A stretch of 64,000 nucleotides of DNA from Halomonas caseinilytica. Lineage in GTDB: Bacteria > Pseudomonadota > Gammaproteobacteria > Pseudomonadales > Halomonadaceae. The stretch lies in contig NZ_BDEP01000024.1 in assembly GCF_001662305.1 (NCBI RefSeq), forward strand, positions 42,627 through 106,626. Direction: 5' to 3'. Numbering within the stretch: the stretch's first letter is position 1; every line of letters starts with the position of its first letter. Of the stretch, positions 47,262-54,843 are shown piece by piece. A program made the position numbers and the translations under genes. The notes below the pieces were generated by a model. It was not told the DNA's origin. It made no database searches and worked only from the letters and a program-made list of their open reading frames with translations.

Positions 47262-47310
47262 TTGCGGATCTAAGGTAAATTGCCTATAGGTATGTAACCG
47301 GTTACATACC
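47262..47310 (+). promoter_or_regulatory. Promoter and LacI-type palindrome in front of the periplasmic cluster
   Basis: TTGCGG (47262-47267), a 17-bp spacer and TATAGG (47285-47290) make a plausible sigma-70 promoter. A perfect 22-bp palindrome at 47289-47310, with core TATGTAACCGGTTACATA, overlaps the -10 box and the expected start of transcription. Its central CCGG and TGTAAC/GTTACA arms are typical of LacI-family operators of the GntR/IdnR kind. No LacI-type gene is adjacent; the one at 26 kb has a different palindrome upstream. Confidence 0.75.
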
Positions 47311-47410
47311 GAGTGTCTTCATTCCGCAATCAGGTGAATCATGGCCACCCTCAGGTCGGCATGAATGACAGCGGCCCGTGACAATAAGCAAGAAGGGGAG
47401 CACCGCAAAA

Positions 47411-48277
47411 ATGGCAAGAAACAGTTACCGCATCACATCAAGGATGACGCGCCTTCTCACCATGACCTCCATGTTCATGATGGGGGCTTTCGTCACGACA
47501 CCTGCTGTCGCAGCGGAAGACAGTCTCACTCCTCCCATCGCCGTACAGATGTATACAATGAGAGATTATGGCACCACGGAAGAACAGTTTGCCGCCGTCA
47601 ATCGGGCTGGCATCAAGGCGATAGAAACCGTAGGGGATCATGGCGTTTCTGCGGAACGCATGAATGAGCTCCTGGACACGTACGATCTCGATATCATCGC
47701 CGCGCATGTTGGCCTTGATGATCTGCGCAGTGATAGCAGCGAGATCGTCGATTTCAACAAGTCCGTTGGCAACGACACCATTGTCATACCCTATCTGGAG
47801 GAAGACGCTCGCCCGGACAATGCCGAGGGCTGGAAACGGTTGGGGGAGGAGCTTGGAGGGATGGTAGACGAGCTTGAACAAGAAGGGATGACGCTCGCCT
47901 ATCATAACCATGATTTCGAAATGCAGAAGTATGGTGAAAAGACGGCGCTTGAGCTTCTGTTCGATGCTGCAGGACCTGGCCTGATGAGCGAGATCGATCT
48001 TGCCTGGGTCGAGCGGGCCGGTCTCAATCCTGCCGAGTATGTCACTCACTTCGATGGACGCCTGTTTGCCGTACATGCCAAGGATAATGCGCCTGAAGGG
48101 GTGGCAGAAGACGAAGGAGGATTTACCTCGCTGGGTGAAGGCGTGCTGGACTGGAAAGCCATACTTCCCGCCGTCAAGCAGGCTGGTGCCGAGTGGTACA
48201 TCATCGAGCATGACCACCCTCTCGATCCTGAAGAGGTCATCACGGATGGCAACCGCTTTCTGAAGGAAAACCTCTGA
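47411..48277 (+). CDS. Exported sugar phosphate isomerase/epimerase-like TIM-barrel protein
   Basis: A 288-residue protein of the AP-endonuclease-2/xylose-isomerase-like TIM-barrel superfamily with a Sec-type signal peptide (LLTMTSMFMMGAFVTTPAVAA, mature from about residue 36). Metal-site segments are recognisable: AYHNHDFEMQ, SEIDLAWVERAG, AVHAKDNAP and IIEHDHP. Such proteins act as epimerases/isomerases, but periplasmic relatives in 3-keto-glycoside pathways act as beta-eliminases or hydratases. The cluster context (GMC dehydrogenase, DUF1080) makes that role attractive. Base composition is lower in G+C than the flanking genes. Start at 47411 follows GGGAG at rather long spacing; a GTG 11 codons upstream is possible. 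Confidence 0.8.
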   Translation: MARNSYRITSRMTRLLTMTSMFMMGAFVTTPAVAAEDSLTPPIAVQMYTMRDYGTTEEQFAAVNRAGIKAIETVGDHGVSAERMNELLDTYDLDIIAAHVGLDDLRSDSSEIVDFNKSVGNDTIVIPYLEEDARPDNAEGWKRLGEELGGMVDELEQEGMTLAYHNHDFEMQKYGEKTALELLFDAAGPGLMSEIDLAWVERAGLNPAEYVTHFDGRLFAVHAKDNAPEGVAEDEGGFTSLGEGVLDWKAILPAVKQAGAEWYIIEHDHPLDPEEVITDGNRFLKENL

Positions 48278-48327
48278 CTGAAAGAAATGGTGAGAGGTTT
48301 TCCATGATGATGGCTCGATGGTAGCGA

Positions 48328-49233
48328 ATGAATATGGCGACACACCTTATCAGCAGGCGCGGCCTGTTGCGCAATGCTGCGACCGGCTCTCTTGGCGTAA
48401 TGGCGCTGGGTTCGCTTGGCCCTGTCGCCCTTGCGGACAAGAAGCCCCGGGACTTGGCGCTAAAGGGTAATGTCCATCACTCCGTAGCACGCTGGACATT
48501 CGATTTTCTCTCCCTGGAGGAGCTTTGCCAGCTTGTCAGGCAGATCGGGTTTTCCGCCATTGATCTGGTGGGGCCGGATCAATGGCACATTCTCAAGCGC
48601 CATGGCATCGACTCCTCCATGTGCAATGGTGCGGAGCCGAACCTGGAGGATGGGTGGGGTGACAGGAGGTTTCATCCTGCCCTGGTGGAAAGTTATCGCC
48701 GGCATATCGACTTGGTAAGCGAGGCTGGCTACAAGAACCTTATCTGCTTCAGTGGCAATGCCAGGGGCATGACGCCCGAAGAGGGACTCGCCAATGCGGA
48801 AGAGGGGCTAAAGAAAGTCCTGGGACATGCAGAGAAGAAGGGTGTCACGCTGCAGATGGAGCTCTTCAACAGCAAGATCGATCACCCTGATTACCTGTGT
48901 GACAACTCTGCCTGGGGGATAGCATTGTGCAAGAGACTCGACTCCCCGAACTTCAAGCTTCTGTATGATATTTACCATATGCAGATCAGTGAGGGCGATG
49001 TCATTCGAACCATTCGCGAAAACCACCAGTATTTCGGCCACTATCATACTGCGGGTGTCCCGGGACGACATGAACTCGATAATAACCAGGAGCTTTACTA
49101 TCCGGCGATCATGCGCGCCATAACGGAAACGGGATTTGAAGGTTATGTGGCGCAGGAGTTCATGCCAAGCGGGGAAAGCAATGAAGAGAAGAAGAGGTCG
49201 TTGGCGTCGGCAATAAAGACGTGTGACGTGTGA
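48328..49233 (+). CDS. Tat-exported hydroxypyruvate isomerase-like TIM-barrel protein
   Basis: A 301-residue TIM-barrel protein of the same superfamily, with a twin-arginine signal: ISRRGLLRNAATGSLGVMALGSLGPVALA, mature from about residue 37. Metal-binding segments are LQMELFNSKIDHP, KLLYDIYHMQISEGD, FGHYHTAGVPGRHE and YVAQEFMPSGE, which match the Hyi/hydroxypyruvate isomerase group. A cytosolic isomerase role is unlikely because the protein is exported. It is 50 bp after the first TIM-barrel gene and 36 bp before the GMC gene, so it is in the operon. Two such barrels next to a C3-type GMC dehydrogenase resemble the eliminase/hydratase pair of the levoglucosan pathway (inference). The ribosome-binding site is weak. 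Confidence 0.8.
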   Translation: MNMATHLISRRGLLRNAATGSLGVMALGSLGPVALADKKPRDLALKGNVHHSVARWTFDFLSLEELCQLVRQIGFSAIDLVGPDQWHILKRHGIDSSMCNGAEPNLEDGWGDRRFHPALVESYRRHIDLVSEAGYKNLICFSGNARGMTPEEGLANAEEGLKKVLGHAEKKGVTLQMELFNSKIDHPDYLCDNSAWGIALCKRLDSPNFKLLYDIYHMQISEGDVIRTIRENHQYFGHYHTAGVPGRHELDNNQELYYPAIMRAITETGFEGYVAQEFMPSGESNEEKKRSLASAIKTCDV

Positions 49234-49269
49234 CGCAGGCCTCAAGTTCAATAACAAAGGAGCGAAGCC

Positions 49270-50955
49270 GTGGCGGAAAATCATTATGATGCAATCGTGG
49301 TCGGTTCAGGCATCAGTGGCGGTTGGGCAGCGAAGGAACTTACCGAGAAAGGACTGAAGGTCCTTCTGCTCGAACGTGGTCGAAACATTGAACATGTCAA
49401 AGACTACAAGAACGCGTCCAAGGAGGTCTGGGATTACCCTCACAGGGATCAGCCAACGCAGGAAATGAAGGAGAAGTTTCCGGTCCTCAAGCGTGACTAT
49501 CCATTGAACGAATCCACGATGGGAATGTGGGCAGATGAGCAAGACAATCCCTATATCGAAGAAAAGCGCTTCGATTGGTTTCGTGGATATCATGTGGGTG
49601 GTCGCTCGTTGCTGTGGGGACGCCAGAGCTATCGCTGGTCCCCCATGGATTTCGAGGCCAATCTGCGCGAAGGCGTTGCCATCGACTGGCCCATTCGGTA
49701 CGAGGATATGGCCCCCTGGTACGATTATGTCGAGCGCTTTGCCGGCATAGCAGGCAGCCGCCAGGGGCTGGATGTCCTGCCCGATGGCCAGTTCCTTCCG
49801 CCCATCGAGCTTAATTGCGTCGAAGAGGATGTTGCCAAGCGTATCGAGAAGGCCTTTGGCGGCACTCGACACCTCATTCACAGTCGGGTCGCCAATATCA
49901 CGCAGCCAAAACCCGAACAGAACCGGGTGAACTGCCAATACCGCAACAAGTGCTGGCTGGGATGCCCCTATGGTGCGTATTTCAGCACGCAGTCATCCAC
50001 GCTGCCGGTGGCCATGAACACGGGCAACCTGACCTTGCGTCCCTTTTCCATCGTGACCCAGGTGCTCTACGACAAGGACAGAAAGCGTGCGCGGGGCGTG
50101 GAGGTCATCGATGCCGAGAACAATCAGACCTACGAATACACGGCCGACGTGATCTTCCTCAACGCCTCCACGTTCAATTCCACCTGGATCCTGATGAATT
50201 CCGCCACGGATGTCTGGCCAGACGGCTTGGGCAGCAGCAGCGGCGAGCTGGGGCACAACGTGATGGATCACCACTTCCGCTGCGGTGCCAGCGGCGATGT
50301 GGAAGGCTACGAGGACAAGTACTACTTCGGACGCCGGCCGGCGGGCTTCTATATCCCGCGTTTCCGCAATGTCGGGGAGGATAGGCGCCAGTATCTGCGT
50401 GGATTCGGCTATCAGGGCTCGGCCAGTCGGCAGCGCTGGGATCGCGAGATCGCGGAACTCAACATCGGGGCAGACCTGAAGCAGACACTCAGTCAGCCCG
50501 GCGGCTGGACGATCGGCATGACCGGTTTCGGCGAAATGCTGCCCTACCACGAGAACCGTATTTCTCTCGATCGAAGTGTTACTGACAAGTGGGGATTGCC
50601 TGTTCTGGCCATGAATGTGGAGATCAAGCAGAACGAGCGGGACATGCGCAAGGACATGGTTCAGGACGCGGTCGACCTGCTGGAAGCGGCCGGCGTGAAG
50701 AATGTCCAGGGCGAGGAAGACGACTACGCGCCGGGCATGGGTATTCACGAGATGGGTACGGCGCGCATGGGGCGTGATCCGACGACTTCGGTACTCAATC
50801 GTCACAACCAGGTATGGGATGCGCCGAATGTCTTCGTGACGGACGGTGCCTGCATGACCTCGGCATCCTGCGTCAATCCATCCTTGACCTACATGGCCTT
50901 GACCGCCCGAGCGGTCGATCATGCGGTCAGCGAGCTGAAGAAGAGGAACCTGTGA
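49270..50955 (+). CDS. GMC family FAD oxidoreductase, probable glycoside 3-dehydrogenase catalytic subunit
   Basis: A 561-residue GMC flavoprotein without its own signal peptide. The FAD motif is AIVVGSGISGGWAAKELTEKG followed by VLLLERG; C-terminal GIHEMGTARMGRD and SCVNPSLTYMALTARAVDHA hold the likely active-site His and Asn. CQYRNKCWLGC (Cys222, 228, 232) resembles the place where FAD-glucose dehydrogenases of this type carry a 3Fe-4S cluster. This gene plus a gluconate-2-dehydrogenase-subunit-3-like partner is the composition of glucoside 3-dehydrogenases. GTG start with AGGAG about 8 bp before it. The lack of a signal fits export as a complex with the Tat-signal subunit. No cytochrome subunit gene is in the cluster. 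Confidence 0.87.
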   Translation: MAENHYDAIVVGSGISGGWAAKELTEKGLKVLLLERGRNIEHVKDYKNASKEVWDYPHRDQPTQEMKEKFPVLKRDYPLNESTMGMWADEQDNPYIEEKRFDWFRGYHVGGRSLLWGRQSYRWSPMDFEANLREGVAIDWPIRYEDMAPWYDYVERFAGIAGSRQGLDVLPDGQFLPPIELNCVEEDVAKRIEKAFGGTRHLIHSRVANITQPKPEQNRVNCQYRNKCWLGCPYGAYFSTQSSTLPVAMNTGNLTLRPFSIVTQVLYDKDRKRARGVEVIDAENNQTYEYTADVIFLNASTFNSTWILMNSATDVWPDGLGSSSGELGHNVMDHHFRCGASGDVEGYEDKYYFGRRPAGFYIPRFRNVGEDRRQYLRGFGYQGSASRQRWDREIAELNIGADLKQTLSQPGGWTIGMTGFGEMLPYHENRISLDRSVTDKWGLPVLAMNVEIKQNERDMRKDMVQDAVDLLEAAGVKNVQGEEDDYAPGMGIHEMGTARMGRDPTTSVLNRHNQVWDAPNVFVTDGACMTSASCVNPSLTYMALTARAVDHAVSELKKRNL

Positions 50956-51509
50956 TGAACCGCCGTGAACTGTTGAAGTTGATCACCGTCGCGACCGGCA
51001 CGGCCATGATCGGTGGCAATGCCGTGTTCGCCTATAGCGCCAGCGACAACGGGAAGGGGCGTTTCAGTGCCCGGGATACCCGGCTTCTGGATGAAGTGGC
51101 GGAAACCATCCTGCCGCGGACCGATACGCCCGGCGCCAAGGACGCCAGAGTTGGCGAGTTCATGACCGTGTTCGTCACCGATTGCTATACCCCGCAGGAG
51201 CAAGCGATCTTCCATGATGGCCTGGTGAAGCTGGATGCCCTCAGCCGTGCGGAATATGACCGCGATTTCCTGAACCTGGATGCCGGCCAGCGCGAGACAC
51301 TGGTATGCCGGCTCGATGCCCAGGCCAAGACCCAGGCGGCAAGCGATGGTGATCCCCACTATTTCACCATGATCAAGCAATTGACGCTGTTCGGATTTTT
51401 CACGTCGGAAGTCGGCGCCAAGGAGGTGCTGCGCTATGTCGCGGTGCCAGGTCGTTATGATGGATGTACCCCTTACGAGCAAGGACAACCCGTCTGGGCC
51501 ACGACCTGA
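50955..51509 (+). CDS. Gluconate 2-dehydrogenase subunit 3-like small subunit with Tat signal
   Basis: A 184-residue protein. MNRRELLKLITVATGTAMIG is a twin-arginine signal (RRELLK), cleaved probably near VFAYSA. The mature part, with TRLLDEVAETILPRTDTPGAKDA, FVTDCYTP and YFTMIKQLTLFGFFTSEVGA, matches the gamma/hitch-hiker subunits that escort GMC catalytic subunits through the Tat system. The start overlaps the GMC stop (TGATG), so equal amounts are likely made. Together they would form the periplasmic dehydrogenase. Confidence 0.88.
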   Translation: MNRRELLKLITVATGTAMIGGNAVFAYSASDNGKGRFSARDTRLLDEVAETILPRTDTPGAKDARVGEFMTVFVTDCYTPQEQAIFHDGLVKLDALSRAEYDRDFLNLDAGQRETLVCRLDAQAKTQAASDGDPHYFTMIKQLTLFGFFTSEVGAKEVLRYVAVPGRYDGCTPYEQGQPVWATT

Positions 51510-51558
51510 TCGTCCGGCTTCACGGCAATGACTTCACTCTCCCGAGAGGAGCGATCGC

Positions 51559-52344
51559 ATGCTGGAACATCTACGTCCCTTCGCGCCGCGCGGCTTGATG
51601 CTGATCGCCTGCGGCAGCCTGGCTCCCATGACCGGCGTCGCGGCCGATGGTGTCGACCCGGAACTCGAGCCTTGGCAGCAAGCCGAGAAGACGGAAGTCT
51701 GGGAGCCGGTTCCTGAAACGGTGCAGGCACCAGCGGATGGGGTGCCCTCGGATGCGACCGTACTGTTCGATGGTACGAATCTCGATGCCTGGGAAGCCGA
51801 GGATGGCGGGGCGGCGCCATGGCATGTCGAGGGTCGTGCCATGACGGTGAAGCGGGGAGCCGGGGGCATTCGTACCCGGGAAGACTTCTGCGACGTGCAG
51901 CTGCATCTCGAATGGCGAACCCCCGAGGACACTGCAGGCATGGACGGCCAGGACAGAGGCAACAGTGGCGTCTTTCTGCAGGAGCGCTATGAGATCCAGG
52001 TGCTCGACTCGTACGACAACGAGACGTACCCGAATGGCCAGGCGGCATCGATCTACAAGCAGCACATTCCGCTGGTGAATGCCTCGCGGCCTCCCGGCGA
52101 GTGGCAGAGTTACGACATCATCTACACCGCGCCCCGTTTCGATGACGCGGGAGAGCTCGAGTCCCCGGCCTACGCGACGGTGTTGCACAACGGCGTGCTC
52201 GTCCAGAACCACGTGGAAATTCAGGGCACCACCGAGTGGATCGGAGCCCCTTCATACGACGAGGCGCACGGCTGCGCCCCGCTCTATCTGCAGGATCACG
52301 ACGCCGCCGTCAGCTTTCGCAACATCTGGGTCCGGGAACTGTAA
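51559..52344 (+). CDS. DUF1080 / 3-keto-disaccharide hydrolase domain protein, exported
   Basis: A 261-residue protein with an N-terminal export signal that can be read as a lipobox (LIAC, lipidated Cys about residue 18) or a Sec signal cleaved after VAA. The conserved DUF1080 features are VLFDGTNLDAWE, the core DVQLHLEWRTPED, NSGVFLQERYEIQVLDSYDNETY (quoted in pieces: SGVFLQERYEIQVLDS) and PLYLQDHDAAVSFRNIWVREL. The Pfam family was renamed 3-keto-disaccharide hydrolase after enzymes acting on 3-keto-glycosides. It is the last gene of the cluster, 49 bp after the small subunit, with a GAGAGGAG site. It supports the view that the operon works on 3-oxidised glycosides. Confidence 0.87.
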   Translation: MLEHLRPFAPRGLMLIACGSLAPMTGVAADGVDPELEPWQQAEKTEVWEPVPETVQAPADGVPSDATVLFDGTNLDAWEAEDGGAAPWHVEGRAMTVKRGAGGIRTREDFCDVQLHLEWRTPEDTAGMDGQDRGNSGVFLQERYEIQVLDSYDNETYPNGQAASIYKQHIPLVNASRPPGEWQSYDIIYTAPRFDDAGELESPAYATVLHNGVLVQNHVEIQGTTEWIGAPSYDEAHGCAPLYLQDHDAAVSFRNIWVREL

Positions 52345-52369
52345 ATATCTTCCTTGCTGTGATGGCAGG

Positions 52370-52624
52370 CTAGTGCTGCTGACCGGGATCGAGAATCCGC
52401 ACGGTCTGCAGGTCATCGGGCTGTGACGCCTGGTCCTCGTGGGGCCGGCTGATGCGGGTCTCGAGTTCGGGCGGGGTTTCCTCCTCGATGGGAAGCTGCT
52501 CGAAGAAATCGCAGCTGACGCACTCGCGATAGCGCATGCCGTTCTGTTCCCAACTGCGGATGCGGTCCATCTCGGCGCAGCGGGGGCAGATGGCGCCGGC
52601 GATGAAGCGTTTCTGAGTGGCCAT
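52370..52624 (-). CDS. yheV: YheV family putative zinc-ribbon protein
   Basis: An 84-residue protein. MATQKRFIAGAICPRCAEMD, IRSWEQNG and YRECVSCDFFEQLP show the two C-x2-C pairs (CPRC and CVSC) of the DUF2387/YheV family, whose function is unknown. The tail is acidic and variable. Start at 52624 follows AGGAGG by 5 bp. It lies 64 bp behind prlC on the same strand, an arrangement also known from other gammaproteobacteria, so it may be cotranscribed with prlC. Confidence 0.88.
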   Translation of the reverse strand: MATQKRFIAGAICPRCAEMDRIRSWEQNGMRYRECVSCDFFEQLPIEEETPPELETRISRPHEDQASQPDDLQTVRILDPGQQH

Positions 52625-52688
52625 GAGGCCTCCTGGTGATGCGCGCCGAGGGTGCCCCCGGCGCATGATGAAACGGTGAAGCGACGTG

Positions 52689-54737
52689 TCAGGCGGCGCG
52701 GATGCCGCTGTGGCGCAGCAGCGGTTCGACGCTTGGTTCGCGCCCCCGGAAGGCACGGAACAGTTCAGCGGCGTCTCGAGAACCGCCGCGCTCGAGAATT
52801 TCGGTACGGAAACGTCGCCCGGTCTCCGGGTCGAAGATACCGGCCTCCTCGAAGGCACTCCAGGCGTCGGCGGACAGGACTTCGGCCCACTTGTAACTGT
52901 AGTAGCCCGCCGCATAGCCGCCGGCGAAGATGTGACCGAAGCCGTTCTGGAAGCGGTTGAAGTCCACGCGCGGGACGACCGAGACGCTGTTTCGTACCTC
53001 GTCGAGCAACGCCTGGATATCGGCGGCGCTGGGTGCGCTGGTTTCGAGGTGCAGGCGGAAGTCGAACAGCGAGAACTCCAGCTGGCGCACCATGCCCATG
53101 GCCGACTGGAAGTTCTTGGCGGCCAGCAGCTTGTCGAACAGTTCGTCGGGCAGTGGCTCGCCGGTTTCCACGTGGCCGGCGATCAGGTCCAGGCCCTCGC
53201 GCTCCCAACAGTAGTTTTCCATGAACTGGCTGGGCAGTTCGACCGCGTCCCAGGCCACGCCGTTGATGCCGGAGATGTCGGCGATGGTCTGACGCGTCAG
53301 CATATGATGCAGGCCATGGCCGAATTCATGGAACAGGGTGGTGACCTCGTCATGGGTCAACAGCGCCGGCGCCTCGCCCACGGGACGCGTGAAGTTGCAG
53401 GTCAGATAGGCCACCGGTAGCTGCAGCGTGCCATCTTCCTCTCGGCGGACACGGCATTCGTCCATCCAGGCGCCGCCACGCTTGCCTTCGCGAGCGTAGA
53501 GGTCGAGATAGAAGCCGGCGATCGGCTTGCCGCTTTCCATGATATGGAAGAAGCGCACATCGGGATGGTAGCGCGGTGCTTCGCTGTCTTCCTCGAAGGT
53601 CACGCCATAGAGCCTTTCGACGACCTTGAACAATCCGTTGACCACTTGAGGGGCGGGAAAGTAGGGCCGCAGTTGCTCGTCGGAAATGGCGTAACGCGCC
53701 TCGCGCAGCTTCTCGCTGGCGTAGCCCACGTCCCAGGGCGCCAACTCGGCCAGGTCCAGCCGCTCCCGGGCGAAGGCGGCCAATGCGGCGTACTCTTCGC
53801 GTGCTTGGGGCACGGCGCGTTCGGCGAGATCGTTCAAGAAGCGAATCACGCCCTGCGGGGAGTCGGCCATCTTGGTGGCCAGTGAATAGTCGGCATAGGT
53901 CGCGAAGCCCAGTAGCTCGGCCAGTTCGCGACGCAATGCGAGGATTTCTTCCATGACGGGGGCGTTGTCGAACTCACCGGCATTGGGGCCGGTCTCGGAG
54001 GCGCGGGTGACGAAGGCGGTATAGACCTCGCGGCGCAGCTCACGGTCGTCGGCGTATGTCATCACCGGCAGGAAGCTGGGGAAATCCAGGGTGATGCGAT
54101 AGCCCTTCTGCCCCTTGGCCTCGGCGTTGGCCGCCAGGGTCGACAGGGCGCTTTCCGGCAGGCCGGCCAGTCGGCTGTCGTCGTCCAGCGCCAGATGCCA
54201 GGCCTGGGTGGCATCGAGCAACTGGTTGGAGAAGGTGTTGGCCAGGCTCGACAGGCGAGCCTGGATCTCGCCATAGCGCTGCTTCTTGTCGGCCGGGAGA
54301 TCGACGCCGGCCAGCCGGAAGTCGCGAAGGGCGTTGTCCACGGTGCGGCGCTGAGGCTCGTCGAGCGTCGCCCAGGCCGGGCCGTCCTTGAGTGCCTGCC
54401 AGGCGCGGAACAGGCCCTCGTGCTGGCCGAGCCAAGTGCTGTAGTCGGAGAGCATGCCCAGGCTCTGCTCATAGGCCTCGCGCAGGGCCGGCGTGTTCAT
54501 GGTGCCATTGAGGTGCGACACCGGCGACCAGGCGCGGGAAAGACGATCGTTGAGGGCTTCCAGGGGCGCGGCCAGGCTCTCCCAGGTGGGCGGTTCGCGC
54601 TCGGCACGGTCGACCAGTGCCTCGATGGCCTCGCGGTTCTCCGTGAGCAGGGTCTCGATGGCCGGCACCACGTGCTCGGGCTTGATCTCGGCGAAAGGGG
54701 GAAGCGAGTGGGCGTCGAGCAGTGGATTCGTGGACAT
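52689..54737 (-). CDS. prlC: Oligopeptidase A (M3 family metallopeptidase)
   Basis: A 682-residue cytoplasmic zinc peptidase that degrades oligopeptides and cleaved signal peptides. The zinc motif is LFHEFGHGLHHML with the third ligand in the following SGINGVAWDAVELPSQFMENY (partly quoted; the Glu of ELPSQ). FYLDLYAREGKRGGAWMD and FAGGYAAGYYSYKWAEVLSADAW complete the M3 pattern. Start at 54737 has GAGGTG close upstream; a Met two codons earlier is less likely. Divergent from the NSS transporter. Confidence 0.97.
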   Translation of the reverse strand: MSTNPLLDAHSLPPFAEIKPEHVVPAIETLLTENREAIEALVDRAEREPPTWESLAAPLEALNDRLSRAWSPVSHLNGTMNTPALREAYEQSLGMLSDYSTWLGQHEGLFRAWQALKDGPAWATLDEPQRRTVDNALRDFRLAGVDLPADKKQRYGEIQARLSSLANTFSNQLLDATQAWHLALDDDSRLAGLPESALSTLAANAEAKGQKGYRITLDFPSFLPVMTYADDRELRREVYTAFVTRASETGPNAGEFDNAPVMEEILALRRELAELLGFATYADYSLATKMADSPQGVIRFLNDLAERAVPQAREEYAALAAFARERLDLAELAPWDVGYASEKLREARYAISDEQLRPYFPAPQVVNGLFKVVERLYGVTFEEDSEAPRYHPDVRFFHIMESGKPIAGFYLDLYAREGKRGGAWMDECRVRREEDGTLQLPVAYLTCNFTRPVGEAPALLTHDEVTTLFHEFGHGLHHMLTRQTIADISGINGVAWDAVELPSQFMENYCWEREGLDLIAGHVETGEPLPDELFDKLLAAKNFQSAMGMVRQLEFSLFDFRLHLETSAPSAADIQALLDEVRNSVSVVPRVDFNRFQNGFGHIFAGGYAAGYYSYKWAEVLSADAWSAFEEAGIFDPETGRRFRTEILERGGSRDAAELFRAFRGREPSVEPLLRHSGIRAA

Positions 54738-54843
54738 GCACACCTCGGTTGATGATGGGAATGTCCGTTTAGATGCGGGCGGTCGCGGCAGGTTTCAATG
54801 TGCTAGGCTTGGCGGCTTTTCCACCTTGGCCGGAGTATAGGCG

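Larger units (their letters stand above)
46739..47410. other. 672-bp AT-richer spacer between the TAXI operon and the periplasmic oxidoreductase cluster
   Basis: No convincing gene is seen; short open frames here lack protein-like composition. It holds the TAXI promoter/operator (46810-46845), a bulged hairpin TGCCTG/TGCGA...TCGCA/CAGGCA at 46933-46962, a small GGGGC/GCCCC stem near 47022-47037, and the promoter and palindrome of the downstream cluster. The base composition drops clearly compared with the neighbouring genes. Confidence 0.6.
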
